64,000 bases of DNA, taken from contig JBJXFE010000031.1 in the NCBI GenBank assembly GCA_046153875.1, positions 124,001 through 188,000 on the forward strand, read 5' to 3'. A model generated the notes under the pieces. The model saw only the letters and a list, made by a program, of their open reading frames with translations, was not told where the DNA came from and did not search any database. Shown here in pieces: positions 50,939 to 58,697 of the stretch. How positions within the stretch are numbered: the stretch's first letter is position 1; every line of letters starts with the position of its first letter. Origin of the DNA: JBJXFE01 sp046153875 (GTDB taxonomy: Bacteria; Planctomycetota; Phycisphaerae; Phycisphaerales; UBA1924). A program made the translations under genes and the position numbers.

Positions 50939-50983
50939 GGCGCGGTTCGCGGGCGGGCGAGCGGAAGGGGTATCGCACCTCGA

Positions 50984-51727
50984 TCATTGGCCGCCGTCGG
51001 CCCTCCGGGATGGCGCCGTGAGCAGCTCGACGCTCAGGTGCGTCGCGCACTCCGGGCAACGATCCGTTCGCAGGCCGCGCAGGCTGTAGCCGCAACTGGG
51101 GCACGCCAAGTCCCGGTTCGCCAGGAAGTCGCCGAGCAGCTCGACCGGGCCTGCCGGCGCGGCAGCGTGAAGGCGGCGTGCGGCTGCGACGAAACTCGTC
51201 GTCGCTTCGTCGGTCCCGAGAACGCGTTTGGGAATGACGATGCCGCCGTTCTGATGTGCCATGATCAGGACGAAGCTGCCGATGTCATTGACCGAGACAA
51301 TCTGTGCCCACGGCGAGGCCCACCGCACACCCTTGGATTCCCATTGCATTTCTGATGGCGTCAGCCTCACCCGATGGACCCCGATCGTGCGCCGACCGTC
51401 CGCCGAGTCGGCCGCGGCGCGGAGTGCCTGCGCGATGGCCCCCGGCGCGTTCGCGTTGAAGGCGCGGTGAGTCCACCACCAGAAGTACGCGACGCCGCCT
51501 CCGAGCGCGAGCACGACCCCGTTGCCGGGATCGATCGCGCCGTTGAAGTTCGTGGCGAGCGCCGTGCCATAAACCGCCGTGGAGCCGATGGCGGCCGCCA
51601 GCATCCCGCGGCGCCGCCGGTAGAAGCGGGCCCATTCGGGCGAACGCTCGGGGCGCATCCCCTCCAGCGCGTAGCGGATGTAGTCCTCGCGTGTGAACTC
51701 GAACTCGATGTCGTGGGAGTCCGGCAC
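50984..51727 (-). CDS. YcxB-like membrane protein with C-terminal zinc ribbon
   Basis: Encodes 247 residues. A cytoplasmic N-terminal helix with FTREDYIRYALEGM precedes two membrane helices (about 42-60 and 70-88), then a YcxB-like PH domain (SEMQWESKGVRWASPWAQIVS, IVIPKRVL), and finally a zinc ribbon with C209, C212, C224 and C227 (CPSCGYSLRGL, CPECA). The GTG at 51727 begins at the conserved N-terminus. Role unknown; the YcxB domain often regulates or senses at membranes. Confidence 0.8.
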   Translation of the reverse strand: MPDSHDIEFEFTREDYIRYALEGMRPERSPEWARFYRRRRGMLAAAIGSTAVYGTALATNFNGAIDPGNGVVLALGGGVAYFWWWTHRAFNANAPGAIAQALRAAADSADGRRTIGVHRVRLTPSEMQWESKGVRWASPWAQIVSVNDIGSFVLIMAHQNGGIVIPKRVLGTDEATTSFVAAARRLHAAAPAGPVELLGDFLANRDLACPSCGYSLRGLRTDRCPECATHLSVELLTAPSRRADGGQ

Positions 51728-51769
51728 GGGCGTGCGACCTCGCGGTGGGCGCGACAGGATACGGACTGG

Positions 51770-51775
51770 TACGCT
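51770..51775 (+). promoter_or_regulatory. Candidate -10 (TACGCT) for the GH38-like gene
   Basis: TACGCT ends six bases before the ATG at 51782. Confidence 0.45.
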
Positions 51776-51781
51776 CGCCGC

Positions 51782-54487
51782 ATGGGGAAAAAGCCTCTCT
51801 ACTACACCTTCGGCAACCACATGCACTGGGTGGACATGCAGTGGCTGTGGGGGTATGGCGTCCTGCCCGGGTCGGTCCGCGACATGCTGCGGCTGATCGA
51901 CGAGACCGGGGCCCGCGGCAACGTCAACTTCGACGCGATCGGCTACGAGAAGATGGCCGCGGAGTGCCCGGAGGCGCTGGCCGAGTTGCGCGACGCGATC
52001 GCCGCGGGCAAGGTGGAGCCGGTCGGGTGCTCGTACGGCCAGCCCTACGGGCTCTTTCACGGCGGCGAGAGCAACGTGCGGCAGCTCACGTACGGCGTGC
52101 GGGCGACGCGCCGGCTGCTGGGCGTGCGGCCGCGGGCGTTCTGGGAGGAGGAGTTCTACTTCTTCCCGCAGCTTCCGCAGTTGCTGGCGCAGTGCGGGTA
52201 CACCGGGGCGTGCCTGTTCTTTCAATGGACGTGGCACACGCCGGAGGTTCCGAAGGAGCCGTGCAGCCTGATCCTGTGGGAGGGGATCGACGGCACGCGG
52301 CTGCCGACGCTGCCGCGGAATGAGCTGAACGTGCACCAGTGGCCGGAGGAGTTTGACGGGCTGCTCGACAAAGCAGCAGAGCTACAAAGCAGCAAAGCAG
52401 CAGATGGGGACTTCGCGCCGGCGATCGTGCAGTGGCTCGAGCTGATGCCTTCGCGTGACTGGATGTGCCGGAGCGAGGTGCTCCTGCCGCGGCTCAAGGA
52501 ACTGATGGCCGACCCGCGGTTCGAGGTGCGGGCACGGACGGTGTCGCCGTTGATCGAAGAGCTGCAGGAGAGCCCCCCGCGCAAGCGGGGGGACGCAACC
52601 CGGCCGCCACCGTCCGTTCACACCGCCATCCCGGTCCGGCGCTACACGATGGACGACGTGTGGCACGGGATGACGCTGGGGAAGAACGCCGACGCCCATC
52701 CGCGCGCGAGCCGGCGCACCGAGCAGAGCATCCTCGAGGCGGAGGCGATCGCGGCGCTCGCCGGCGTGTTCGGACGCCCGTACCCATCCTGGGACGCCTA
52801 CCCCGCCTGGGAACTCGACGAGTCCTGGCGCGGCACGCTCGCGGCGCAGCACCACGACAACCACGAGTGCGAGGGCCTGTGCGGGTTTGTCGCCGCGAAC
52901 CAGTTCGGCTCAGCGAGCAACGCGGCGTTCGAGGTGTGGTGCCGGAGCATGAGCCGGATCCAGGCGCGCTGCGGCGCGCAAGCCGAATCCAATCCGCTGG
53001 GCTGGGCGTTCACGAAGTTCCGGCGCACCAACCGCGCGTTTCAAGCCCTGGACCTGCCGCCCTTCGGGTTCGCCGCGTCGGGGCGTTACCGGCGCGTACG
53101 CCCCCAACGCACCAGAGTTGAGCGCCAGGGCGATTCGATCCGCATCGCACGGTCGGACATCGAGGTGGAGATCGACGCGGTCCGCGGCCGGCTGACGCAG
53201 ATTCGTTCCCCGGCGTTCCCGGGAGGCGCCTTGGCGGTTCCATTGCTGGATCTTCGGATGCGGGTCGGGAAACGCGATTGGCGCCTGCCGCGCGCGCCCC
53301 GGGTGGACGAAGAGAGCGATGGTGTTTCCCTGTGGTTCAAACGCGGCTCCGACGAGGTCCCGGTCAGCGTCGGGCTCGCCCCGGATCGCCCCGCGGTGGA
53401 CATCGAGTTCCTCGACATCCCGGGACCCCGGCCCGATCCGGGCCTGTCCTCGGCGCTGCGGATGGAGTTCGCGTGCGCCTTCGACGTACGGAGCGTTCTG
53501 GCCGACTCGCCGTTCTCGGTGGAGGCGGTGCGCGGATCGTCGCGCGCCCGCCGCAAGTACCCGCGCGGCGACTGGATGACTTCGCCGCAGTGGTTCGAGG
53601 AGGTGGATCGCCCGTTCACGGCGTTCAGCTTTGCGGACTTCGTCCGGGATGACGGGGCCGGCCTGCTGGTGTCCCACAACGGCGGGCAGCAATGGCTCCG
53701 CACCGGTCGCGGCGCGCACGCCGTGCTCAACGCGTACGACCCGTGGGATGAGTCGCGGTACGACCCATCCATCGACGGGTTCGTGATGTTCCGCTTGGAA
53801 CCGCACGGCCCGCTGACAAACGCGGATCGCGTGCGGCGAGCGGCGGAGTTCGGGCACATCACCTTCGAGACGCGCGGCGCGACCTCAATCCGATCGGCGC
53901 CCCCAGGCCTCGCCGTCGGGGGTGGAACTGCGACGCCGAAGAAGGACGTCCCGTCTGCGTTCGGCGGACTGGAAGTCTGCAACGCCCCCAACGTCCTCGC
54001 TCACGCGTTCTTCCGCGAGTCGATGAAGTCCGGCGAACACCTCCCCGACTGGACCGGGCACCGGATGTTCAAGGAGTCAGACGGGGCGTGCGACCACCCC
54101 TACGTGATCCGCCTCGTCGAGTGGAACGGTGCGCCGGCGGAGGTTGTGCTCAAGTTGCCGGGGCAAGTGGCGATGGCGGCGAAGACCAATGTGATGGGGG
54201 AGGTCAGAGACGAAGAGACGCAGAGACGAAGGGACGAAGACGTGGAGCCGCGCACTGGCTGGTCCTGGGCCGATACGTGTTGGCTTGAGGCGGCGCACCC
54301 GGTTGAGCCGCCGGAGTGGGCGAGAGGGGCGAAGCTCAAGGGCGAGCCCATCACGTGGTCCGCCCTCCGTTTCCGAATGCGCCCGCGCGAGATCGCCACG
54401 ATCTACGCCGACCTGGTCATGGGCCGCAAGCAGTGGCGCGACTTAGATGCGAAGCGCGAGGTCTGGGCGACGGTGCACCGGAAGTGA
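51782..54487 (+). CDS. Glycoside hydrolase family 38-like (alpha-mannosidase-like)
   Basis: Encodes 901 residues. The GH38 layout is visible: H-x-H-x2-D at H13/H15/D18 (GNHMHWVDMQWLW), EPVGCSYGQPYGLFHGGESNVRQLTYG, and the metal/acid QHHD motif (Q356-D359). At the place of the usual IDPFG nucleophile the sequence is EEEFYFFPQLP, with E123 where Asp is expected. The beta-sandwich C-terminal half is divergent. Two array-derived inserts occur (AAELQSSKAADGD and RDEETQRRRDEDVE). It leads a sugar-use block with rbsK-like and GH2 genes. Substrate is likely a plant or algal glycan but cannot be specified. Confidence 0.75.
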   Translation: MGKKPLYYTFGNHMHWVDMQWLWGYGVLPGSVRDMLRLIDETGARGNVNFDAIGYEKMAAECPEALAELRDAIAAGKVEPVGCSYGQPYGLFHGGESNVRQLTYGVRATRRLLGVRPRAFWEEEFYFFPQLPQLLAQCGYTGACLFFQWTWHTPEVPKEPCSLILWEGIDGTRLPTLPRNELNVHQWPEEFDGLLDKAAELQSSKAADGDFAPAIVQWLELMPSRDWMCRSEVLLPRLKELMADPRFEVRARTVSPLIEELQESPPRKRGDATRPPPSVHTAIPVRRYTMDDVWHGMTLGKNADAHPRASRRTEQSILEAEAIAALAGVFGRPYPSWDAYPAWELDESWRGTLAAQHHDNHECEGLCGFVAANQFGSASNAAFEVWCRSMSRIQARCGAQAESNPLGWAFTKFRRTNRAFQALDLPPFGFAASGRYRRVRPQRTRVERQGDSIRIARSDIEVEIDAVRGRLTQIRSPAFPGGALAVPLLDLRMRVGKRDWRLPRAPRVDEESDGVSLWFKRGSDEVPVSVGLAPDRPAVDIEFLDIPGPRPDPGLSSALRMEFACAFDVRSVLADSPFSVEAVRGSSRARRKYPRGDWMTSPQWFEEVDRPFTAFSFADFVRDDGAGLLVSHNGGQQWLRTGRGAHAVLNAYDPWDESRYDPSIDGFVMFRLEPHGPLTNADRVRRAAEFGHITFETRGATSIRSAPPGLAVGGGTATPKKDVPSAFGGLEVCNAPNVLAHAFFRESMKSGEHLPDWTGHRMFKESDGACDHPYVIRLVEWNGAPAEVVLKLPGQVAMAAKTNVMGEVRDEETQRRRDEDVEPRTGWSWADTCWLEAAHPVEPPEWARGAKLKGEPITWSALRFRMRPREIATIYADLVMGRKQWRDLDAKREVWATVHRK
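52370..52404 (+). repeat. AAAGCAGC array in the GH38-like gene
   Basis: Three AAAGCAGC units around GAGCTAC, encoding KAAELQSSKAAD in a surface loop. Confidence 0.6.
54205..54242 (+). repeat. (AGAGACGA)4 array in the GH38-like gene
   Basis: Four 8-base units close to the trpE/leuS type, encoding RDEETQRRRDED near the C-terminus. Confidence 0.75.
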
Positions 54488-54491
54488 CGGG

Positions 54492-54540
54492 GTGATCCGT
54501 GATCCGTGAACAGTGAACAGTGATCAGTGAACGGTGATCA
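54492..54540 (+). repeat. (GTGAACA/GTGATCA)7 intergenic array
   Basis: Seven 7-base units of GTGATCC, GTGAACA and GTGATCA type between the GH38-like stop and the rbsK -10 at 54560. Confidence 0.8.
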
Positions 54541-54559
54541 GGGGGCCGGGGCTCGGCGG

Positions 54560-54565
54560 TACACT
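54560..54565 (+). promoter_or_regulatory. Candidate -10 (TACACT) for the PfkB gene
   Basis: TACACT ends six bases before the ATG at 54572, directly after the GTGAACA array. Confidence 0.45.
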
Positions 54566-54571
54566 GGTTCC

Positions 54572-55591
54572 ATGGCGGATGATCGCCCGCGAATCTGCGT
54601 GCTGGGGTCCCTCAACGTGGACCTGGTGGTGCGGTCGCCGCGCCTGCCCGCGCCCGGTGAGACCATCCTCGGCGGGCCGTTCGAGACGCATGCGGGGGGC
54701 AAGGGGGCCAATCAGGCCGTGGCCGCGTCGCGGATGGGCGCGGCCGTGACCATGATCGGGTGCGTGGGGGTTGACGAGCACGGTCATCACATGCGGTCGA
54801 TCCTCGCGGCGGACGGGATCGATGCGTCGCGCGTCGTCGTCCGGGAGCGAACGAGCACGGGGCTCGCCCTGATCACGATCGCGGATTCCGGCGAGAACAC
54901 AATCGTGGTGGTTCCCGGGGCGAACGCGGCGCTCACGCCCGCGGACCTGCACGGGCACCGCGACCCGATCGCGCAGGCGGATGTGCTGCTCATGCAACTG
55001 GAGACGCCGCCCGAAACGGTCGCGGCCGCGGCGGCGATCGCCCGCGACGTGGGGACGACGGTCATGCTCAACGCGGCGCCCGCCATCCGGCTGTCCGCGG
55101 AACTGCTGGGGGCGATCGACGTGCTGATCGTGAACGAGACCGAGGGCGCGATCGTGACGGGGTTGGCTGGTGGGGGGGGTGGGGTGGGGGGCGTGGACGG
55201 CTTGGCCGCGCGGCTGGCGGAGCTGCCTGTGGGGACGCTCGTGCTCACACTGGGCGAGGGCGGGTCGTGGCATTCGCACGCCCGCGGGCCGGGGAGCAGG
55301 CTGGACGCCTATCGCGTGGAGCCGATCGACACGGTGGGCGCCGGGGACGCCTTCGTCGGGGCCCTGGCGACGCGCTGGGCCGAGCTCCAGATCAGCGCGG
55401 GAAGAGCCGGCATCGACGGCATGGGCGTGCTCGACGCGATCTGCTGGGCGAACGCCGCGGGGGCGCTGGCGTGCACGCGCCGCGGAGCGATCCCGTCGCT
55501 GCCGACGCGGGCGGAGGTGCGCGAACTGCTGCGCCGCGAGGCGCGGGATGCCGCGGCCCGGACCGGCGACGCCGGGAGCCCGCGCCCGTGA
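54572..55591 (+). CDS. rbsK: PfkB-family carbohydrate kinase, ribokinase-like
   Basis: Encodes 339 residues. The ribokinase signatures are NVDLVVRSPRLP then GGKGANQAVA (42-51) and the C-terminal DTVGAGDAF with catalytic D259. Ribokinase itself and other sugar or nucleoside kinases share this form; the closeness to ribokinase in the first motif suggests D-ribose or a related sugar, but in this locus the true substrate may be a breakdown product of the glycosidases. A Gly-rich run (about 199-208) lies in a loop. The stop overlaps the GH2 start by four bases. Confidence 0.85.
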   Translation: MADDRPRICVLGSLNVDLVVRSPRLPAPGETILGGPFETHAGGKGANQAVAASRMGAAVTMIGCVGVDEHGHHMRSILAADGIDASRVVVRERTSTGLALITIADSGENTIVVVPGANAALTPADLHGHRDPIAQADVLLMQLETPPETVAAAAAIARDVGTTVMLNAAPAIRLSAELLGAIDVLIVNETEGAIVTGLAGGGGGVGGVDGLAARLAELPVGTLVLTLGEGGSWHSHARGPGSRLDAYRVEPIDTVGAGDAFVGALATRWAELQISAGRAGIDGMGVLDAICWANAAGALACTRRGAIPSLPTRAEVRELLRREARDAAARTGDAGSPRP

Positions 55592-58500
55592 GCAACGCCA
55601 TCGACCTGGGGGGTGCATGGGAGATCCGGGCCGATCCGGACGATCGCGGCGTGCGCGAGCGGTGGTTTGAGACACGGCCCACGGACGGTGTGCCTCCGTC
55701 CACGCGCTCCCGGACGCCGAGTCTGAGCGAGTCTTCGAGCGAAGGCTCGGGTGCTGCTGCCGCCTGGCGCCCCATCACGGTGCCCTCCGCATGGCAGCAC
55801 ACGCTGGGCGCGGATTATCACGGCGTCGCGTGGTACCGGCACCGCGTCAAACTCCCCGACACGTGGCGGGCCGAAGGCGCGCGGGTGTGGCTGCGATTCG
55901 AATCGGTCGCCACGGACTGTCGCGTCTGGGTGAACGGACGCGAGGTCGGGCGGCACGTCGGTGACTACCTGTCGTTTCAGTTCGAGCTCACAGCGGCGAT
56001 CGCCGTGACCGCCGCGAGTTTCGCAACAGCAAAGGTCGAGATCGTCGCGCGCGTGGACGAGATGCACGCGCCGCGCCCACGGCTCGGCGTCACGACGGAG
56101 AACGGGCATATCACCAAGGGCTTCCACGACGTGCTGAGCCTTCAGCACGGAGGCATCTGGGGCGGCGCATCGTTGCGGAGGACCGGAGCGGTTGCGATTT
56201 CGTCCAACGGCCTTCGGGTCGTTACCAACCTTGATTCGCGCACAGCGCGATTCGAAGTCGAGCTTGAGCCCGGAATGCGACCAGCGGACGTCGCCGTGAG
56301 CGTCGAGACCCAGTGGATCGGGTGCGGTGAAGACGAGGAATACGAGGAACGTTTCCCGAACTTTGACTCGCAGAGCCAATCGGTGCTGGTGTGGATCGGC
56401 CCTGATGAACGCCCGACGGCCTCGGTCACGTTTCCATCGATCCTCCCGTGGTCGCCCGAGTGGCCGCAGCGCGTCTCCGCGCGGGTTCGCGTCGGGCGGC
56501 ACGACGGGGTGCGCTGGTACCCGAGTGACGACGCCGAAGTCCGCTTCGGCTTCCGCACCGTCACCACCGGCGGCCCGAACAACCGCTCCATCCTGCTCAA
56601 CGGCAACCCGATCCAGGTCCGCGGCGTGCTCCACTGGGGGCACGAGCCGCGTCACATCGCGCCCGCGCCCCCGCCCGAGCAGGTCCGCGCCGAGTTCACG
56701 CGCCTCAAGGAGATGGGCTTCAACTGCGTCTGCCTGTGCATGTGGTACGCGCCGGAGCACTACTACGACATCGCCGACGAGATGGGGATGCTGATCTGGC
56801 AGGAGCACCCGGTCTGGAAGAGCCGGATGGAGGCGGAGCTGCTGCCGGAGTATCGGCGGCTCTTCGACGGGTTCTTCCGACGGGACCGGCGGCATCCGAG
56901 CGTGGTCATCGTCAGCGGGTCGTGCGAGCACGAGCGGATCCACCCTGAGCTGGCCGCGTGGTGGTGGAAGCGGGCCAAAGAGGAACTGCCCGATCGCCTT
57001 GTGCAGGTGCAGACGGCGTTTACGTCGTGGGTGAACCCCGCGCAGACCGACCTGCACGACGAGCACGTCTACGAGAGCAGCGGGCGATGGGTGAAGTTCC
57101 TCGAGGACCTTCAACTCGCCCTCGCGGAACTGCCGCCCAAGCCGTTCGTCATGGGCGAGACGATCATCGGCACGGCGTGGGCGGGAGAAGAAAGCGAACA
57201 GCGAACAGCGAACAGCGAACAGGAGAAAGCGCAAAGCGCAAAGCGCAAACCGCAAAGTCCCCGTTCGGAGGGTTCTGGCCAGTTGCCAGTTGCCAGTTGC
57301 CAGTTGCCCGTTCCCCCTCCTGCCTGGTGGACCCCAAAAGGTCTCGACGAGTGCCGCGCGTTCGAGCGGGGCGTGATCGAGCGGTACGGCGGCGCGGCGC
57401 TGGAACGTTTCAAGCGGCACGCCCACGGCAACAACCTGCTGCACCGCAAATTCCAGTCCGAGATCTTCCGGTCGTACTCGAATCACGCGGGATGGGTGAT
57501 GAACCAGATCCGCGACGTGCCGGTCGGCCGGCTGGGGTTCATGGATGAACGGGACCGGTGGCGGTTCGAGCCGGGCGAGACGCTGCCTTGGCTGTGCGAC
57601 CGCCCGATCCTGCTCAAGACCCCGGATTGGCGGACCGGGTTCACCGGCGGCCGCTCGATAGAGTGCGCGGTCGGCGTAGCGAACTTCGCAGCGGGGGCTT
57701 TCGCGGGCGCGATCGAGTTGCATGTCGGCGGCCCTACACCTGCTCGTGGCACAGGCGTCCGGCCTGCGCCTATCGCTTCTACATCCCCTTCTTCTTCTTT
57801 CCTCAGCCCGGGCATCGAATGCGCCCCCGGCGACGTTCGGTTCGTTTCCGTTCGCTTTGATCTGCCGCGCGTCGATCGGCCGACGCGGTTGAGCGTGCGA
57901 GCGTCGACCCCGGGGCTCGTCGCCAATACGTGGGACCTGTGGGTCCTTCCCGAGCCCGGCGACGCGCCCGAGGGCGTGGTCCGGCTCGACGGAATCCCCT
58001 TCGACGCCCGCGACCACGAGCTGGATTTCGAGGAGCGGGCCTACAGCAGCGGCTGGGGCCTGAAAGTCCGCACGTGGCGGCCGGTGCTGCCGCACCCGGA
58101 GGGCGTGCTGTTCCGGTGCCCGCTGTGGAGGTTCGACGCGCCGATGCCGCCGGGCACGCGCGTCGTGGTGACGCACAAGATGACGCGCGGCCTCGTGGAA
58201 TTCCTGGAGCGCGGCGGGCGCATCGTGTGGCTGGCGGCGGGGAAGTCGAAAGGCAGCCTACCGACGAAGTTCGTCACGCTCTGGGGGCAGTGCCCGCTGG
58301 TCGTGGAGGAGGGCCCGCTCGTCGCGGGCGACGCCGACTGGGTCGTGGACCTGCTGCACCACGACCTGACGCGCCGGTACACGCGGGCGATCGCGGTGGA
58401 GGAGATCACAGCGAACAACGAACAACGAACGGCGAACATGAACATCGCCCATCAGGTTGACCCGATCGTGCGCTATGTCTTCACGCACGATCGGGGGGCG

Positions 58501-58689
58501 CCGAAGCTGATGGACGCGGCGTTCATGACGCGCGTGGGCGAGGGCCTGCTGATCGCGACCTCGCTCGACCATACCGAGGACGCCGGGCGGCACCTGATGA
58601 ACCGCTGCCTGCGGTTTCTCACCCGCGACGACGCGCCGTGCCGCGGGGGGATTGACCCGGCGATCGTCAGTCGCATCGCGGGTGTTTGA
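55588..58689 (+). CDS. Glycoside hydrolase family 2 (beta-galactosidase/mannosidase-like) with array inserts
   Basis: Encodes 1033 residues. It has the GH2 sugar-binding jelly roll (WQHTLGADYHGVAWYRHRV, RVWVNGREVGRHVGDY), an immunoglobulin-like middle and the TIM barrel with the nucleophile E524 (FVMGETIIGTAW) and probable acid/base E447 in SGSCEHERI, where relatives have Asn before the Glu. Array inserts: ESEQRTANSEQ, QSAKRKPQS and QLPVASCQLPV in one loop eight residues after E524; EQRTAN again near residue 947; and a RGTGVRPAP stretch. The GTG start overlaps the kinase stop by four bases. Substrate unknown. Confidence 0.85.
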   Translation: MSNAIDLGGAWEIRADPDDRGVRERWFETRPTDGVPPSTRSRTPSLSESSSEGSGAAAAWRPITVPSAWQHTLGADYHGVAWYRHRVKLPDTWRAEGARVWLRFESVATDCRVWVNGREVGRHVGDYLSFQFELTAAIAVTAASFATAKVEIVARVDEMHAPRPRLGVTTENGHITKGFHDVLSLQHGGIWGGASLRRTGAVAISSNGLRVVTNLDSRTARFEVELEPGMRPADVAVSVETQWIGCGEDEEYEERFPNFDSQSQSVLVWIGPDERPTASVTFPSILPWSPEWPQRVSARVRVGRHDGVRWYPSDDAEVRFGFRTVTTGGPNNRSILLNGNPIQVRGVLHWGHEPRHIAPAPPPEQVRAEFTRLKEMGFNCVCLCMWYAPEHYYDIADEMGMLIWQEHPVWKSRMEAELLPEYRRLFDGFFRRDRRHPSVVIVSGSCEHERIHPELAAWWWKRAKEELPDRLVQVQTAFTSWVNPAQTDLHDEHVYESSGRWVKFLEDLQLALAELPPKPFVMGETIIGTAWAGEESEQRTANSEQEKAQSAKRKPQSPRSEGSGQLPVASCQLPVPPPAWWTPKGLDECRAFERGVIERYGGAALERFKRHAHGNNLLHRKFQSEIFRSYSNHAGWVMNQIRDVPVGRLGFMDERDRWRFEPGETLPWLCDRPILLKTPDWRTGFTGGRSIECAVGVANFAAGAFAGAIELHVGGPTPARGTGVRPAPIASTSPSSSFLSPGIECAPGDVRFVSVRFDLPRVDRPTRLSVRASTPGLVANTWDLWVLPEPGDAPEGVVRLDGIPFDARDHELDFEERAYSSGWGLKVRTWRPVLPHPEGVLFRCPLWRFDAPMPPGTRVVVTHKMTRGLVEFLERGGRIVWLAAGKSKGSLPTKFVTLWGQCPLVVEEGPLVAGDADWVVDLLHHDLTRRYTRAIAVEEITANNEQRTANMNIAHQVDPIVRYVFTHDRGAPKLMDAAFMTRVGEGLLIATSLDHTEDAGRHLMNRCLRFLTRDDAPCRGGIDPAIVSRIAGV
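57194..57221 (+). repeat. (GCGAACA)4 array in the GH2 gene
   Basis: Four perfect 7-base copies, 28 bases, encoding SEQRTANSEQ. Confidence 0.85.
57229..57256 (+). repeat. (GCGCAAA)4 array in the GH2 gene
   Basis: Three perfect and one imperfect 7-base copies, 28 bases, encoding part of QSAKRKPQ. It follows the GCGAACA array by seven bases. Confidence 0.85.
57278..57305 (+). repeat. (GCCAGTT)4 array in the GH2 gene
   Basis: Four perfect 7-base copies, 28 bases, encoding QLPVASCQLP. Confidence 0.85.
57748..57770 (+). repeat. Degenerate GTGVPPVP palindrome in the GH2 gene
   Basis: A decayed copy of the palindrome seen at 59209-59231, encoding GTGVRPAP in frame. Confidence 0.6.
58411..58438 (+). 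repeat. (GCGAACA)4-type array, second copy in the GH2 gene
   Basis: Four 7-base units (GCGAACA, ACGAACA, ACGAACG, GCGAACA), 28 bases, encoding NEQRTANM. Confidence 0.75.
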
Positions 58690-58697
58690 TCCTCCCG

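Noticed and set aside
55166..55197. G-run in the kinase gene (poly-Gly loop)
   Set aside because: A simple G-rich slippage tract in a loop, not of the array format; no sign of function.
57194..57305. Possible CRISPR array
   Set aside because: Repeats are 7-base tandem units without spacers, inside a coding frame.
55309..58176. A 955-aa minus-strand ORF opposite the GH2 gene
   Set aside because: Shadow frame; the GH2 frame has clear motifs and a coupled start.
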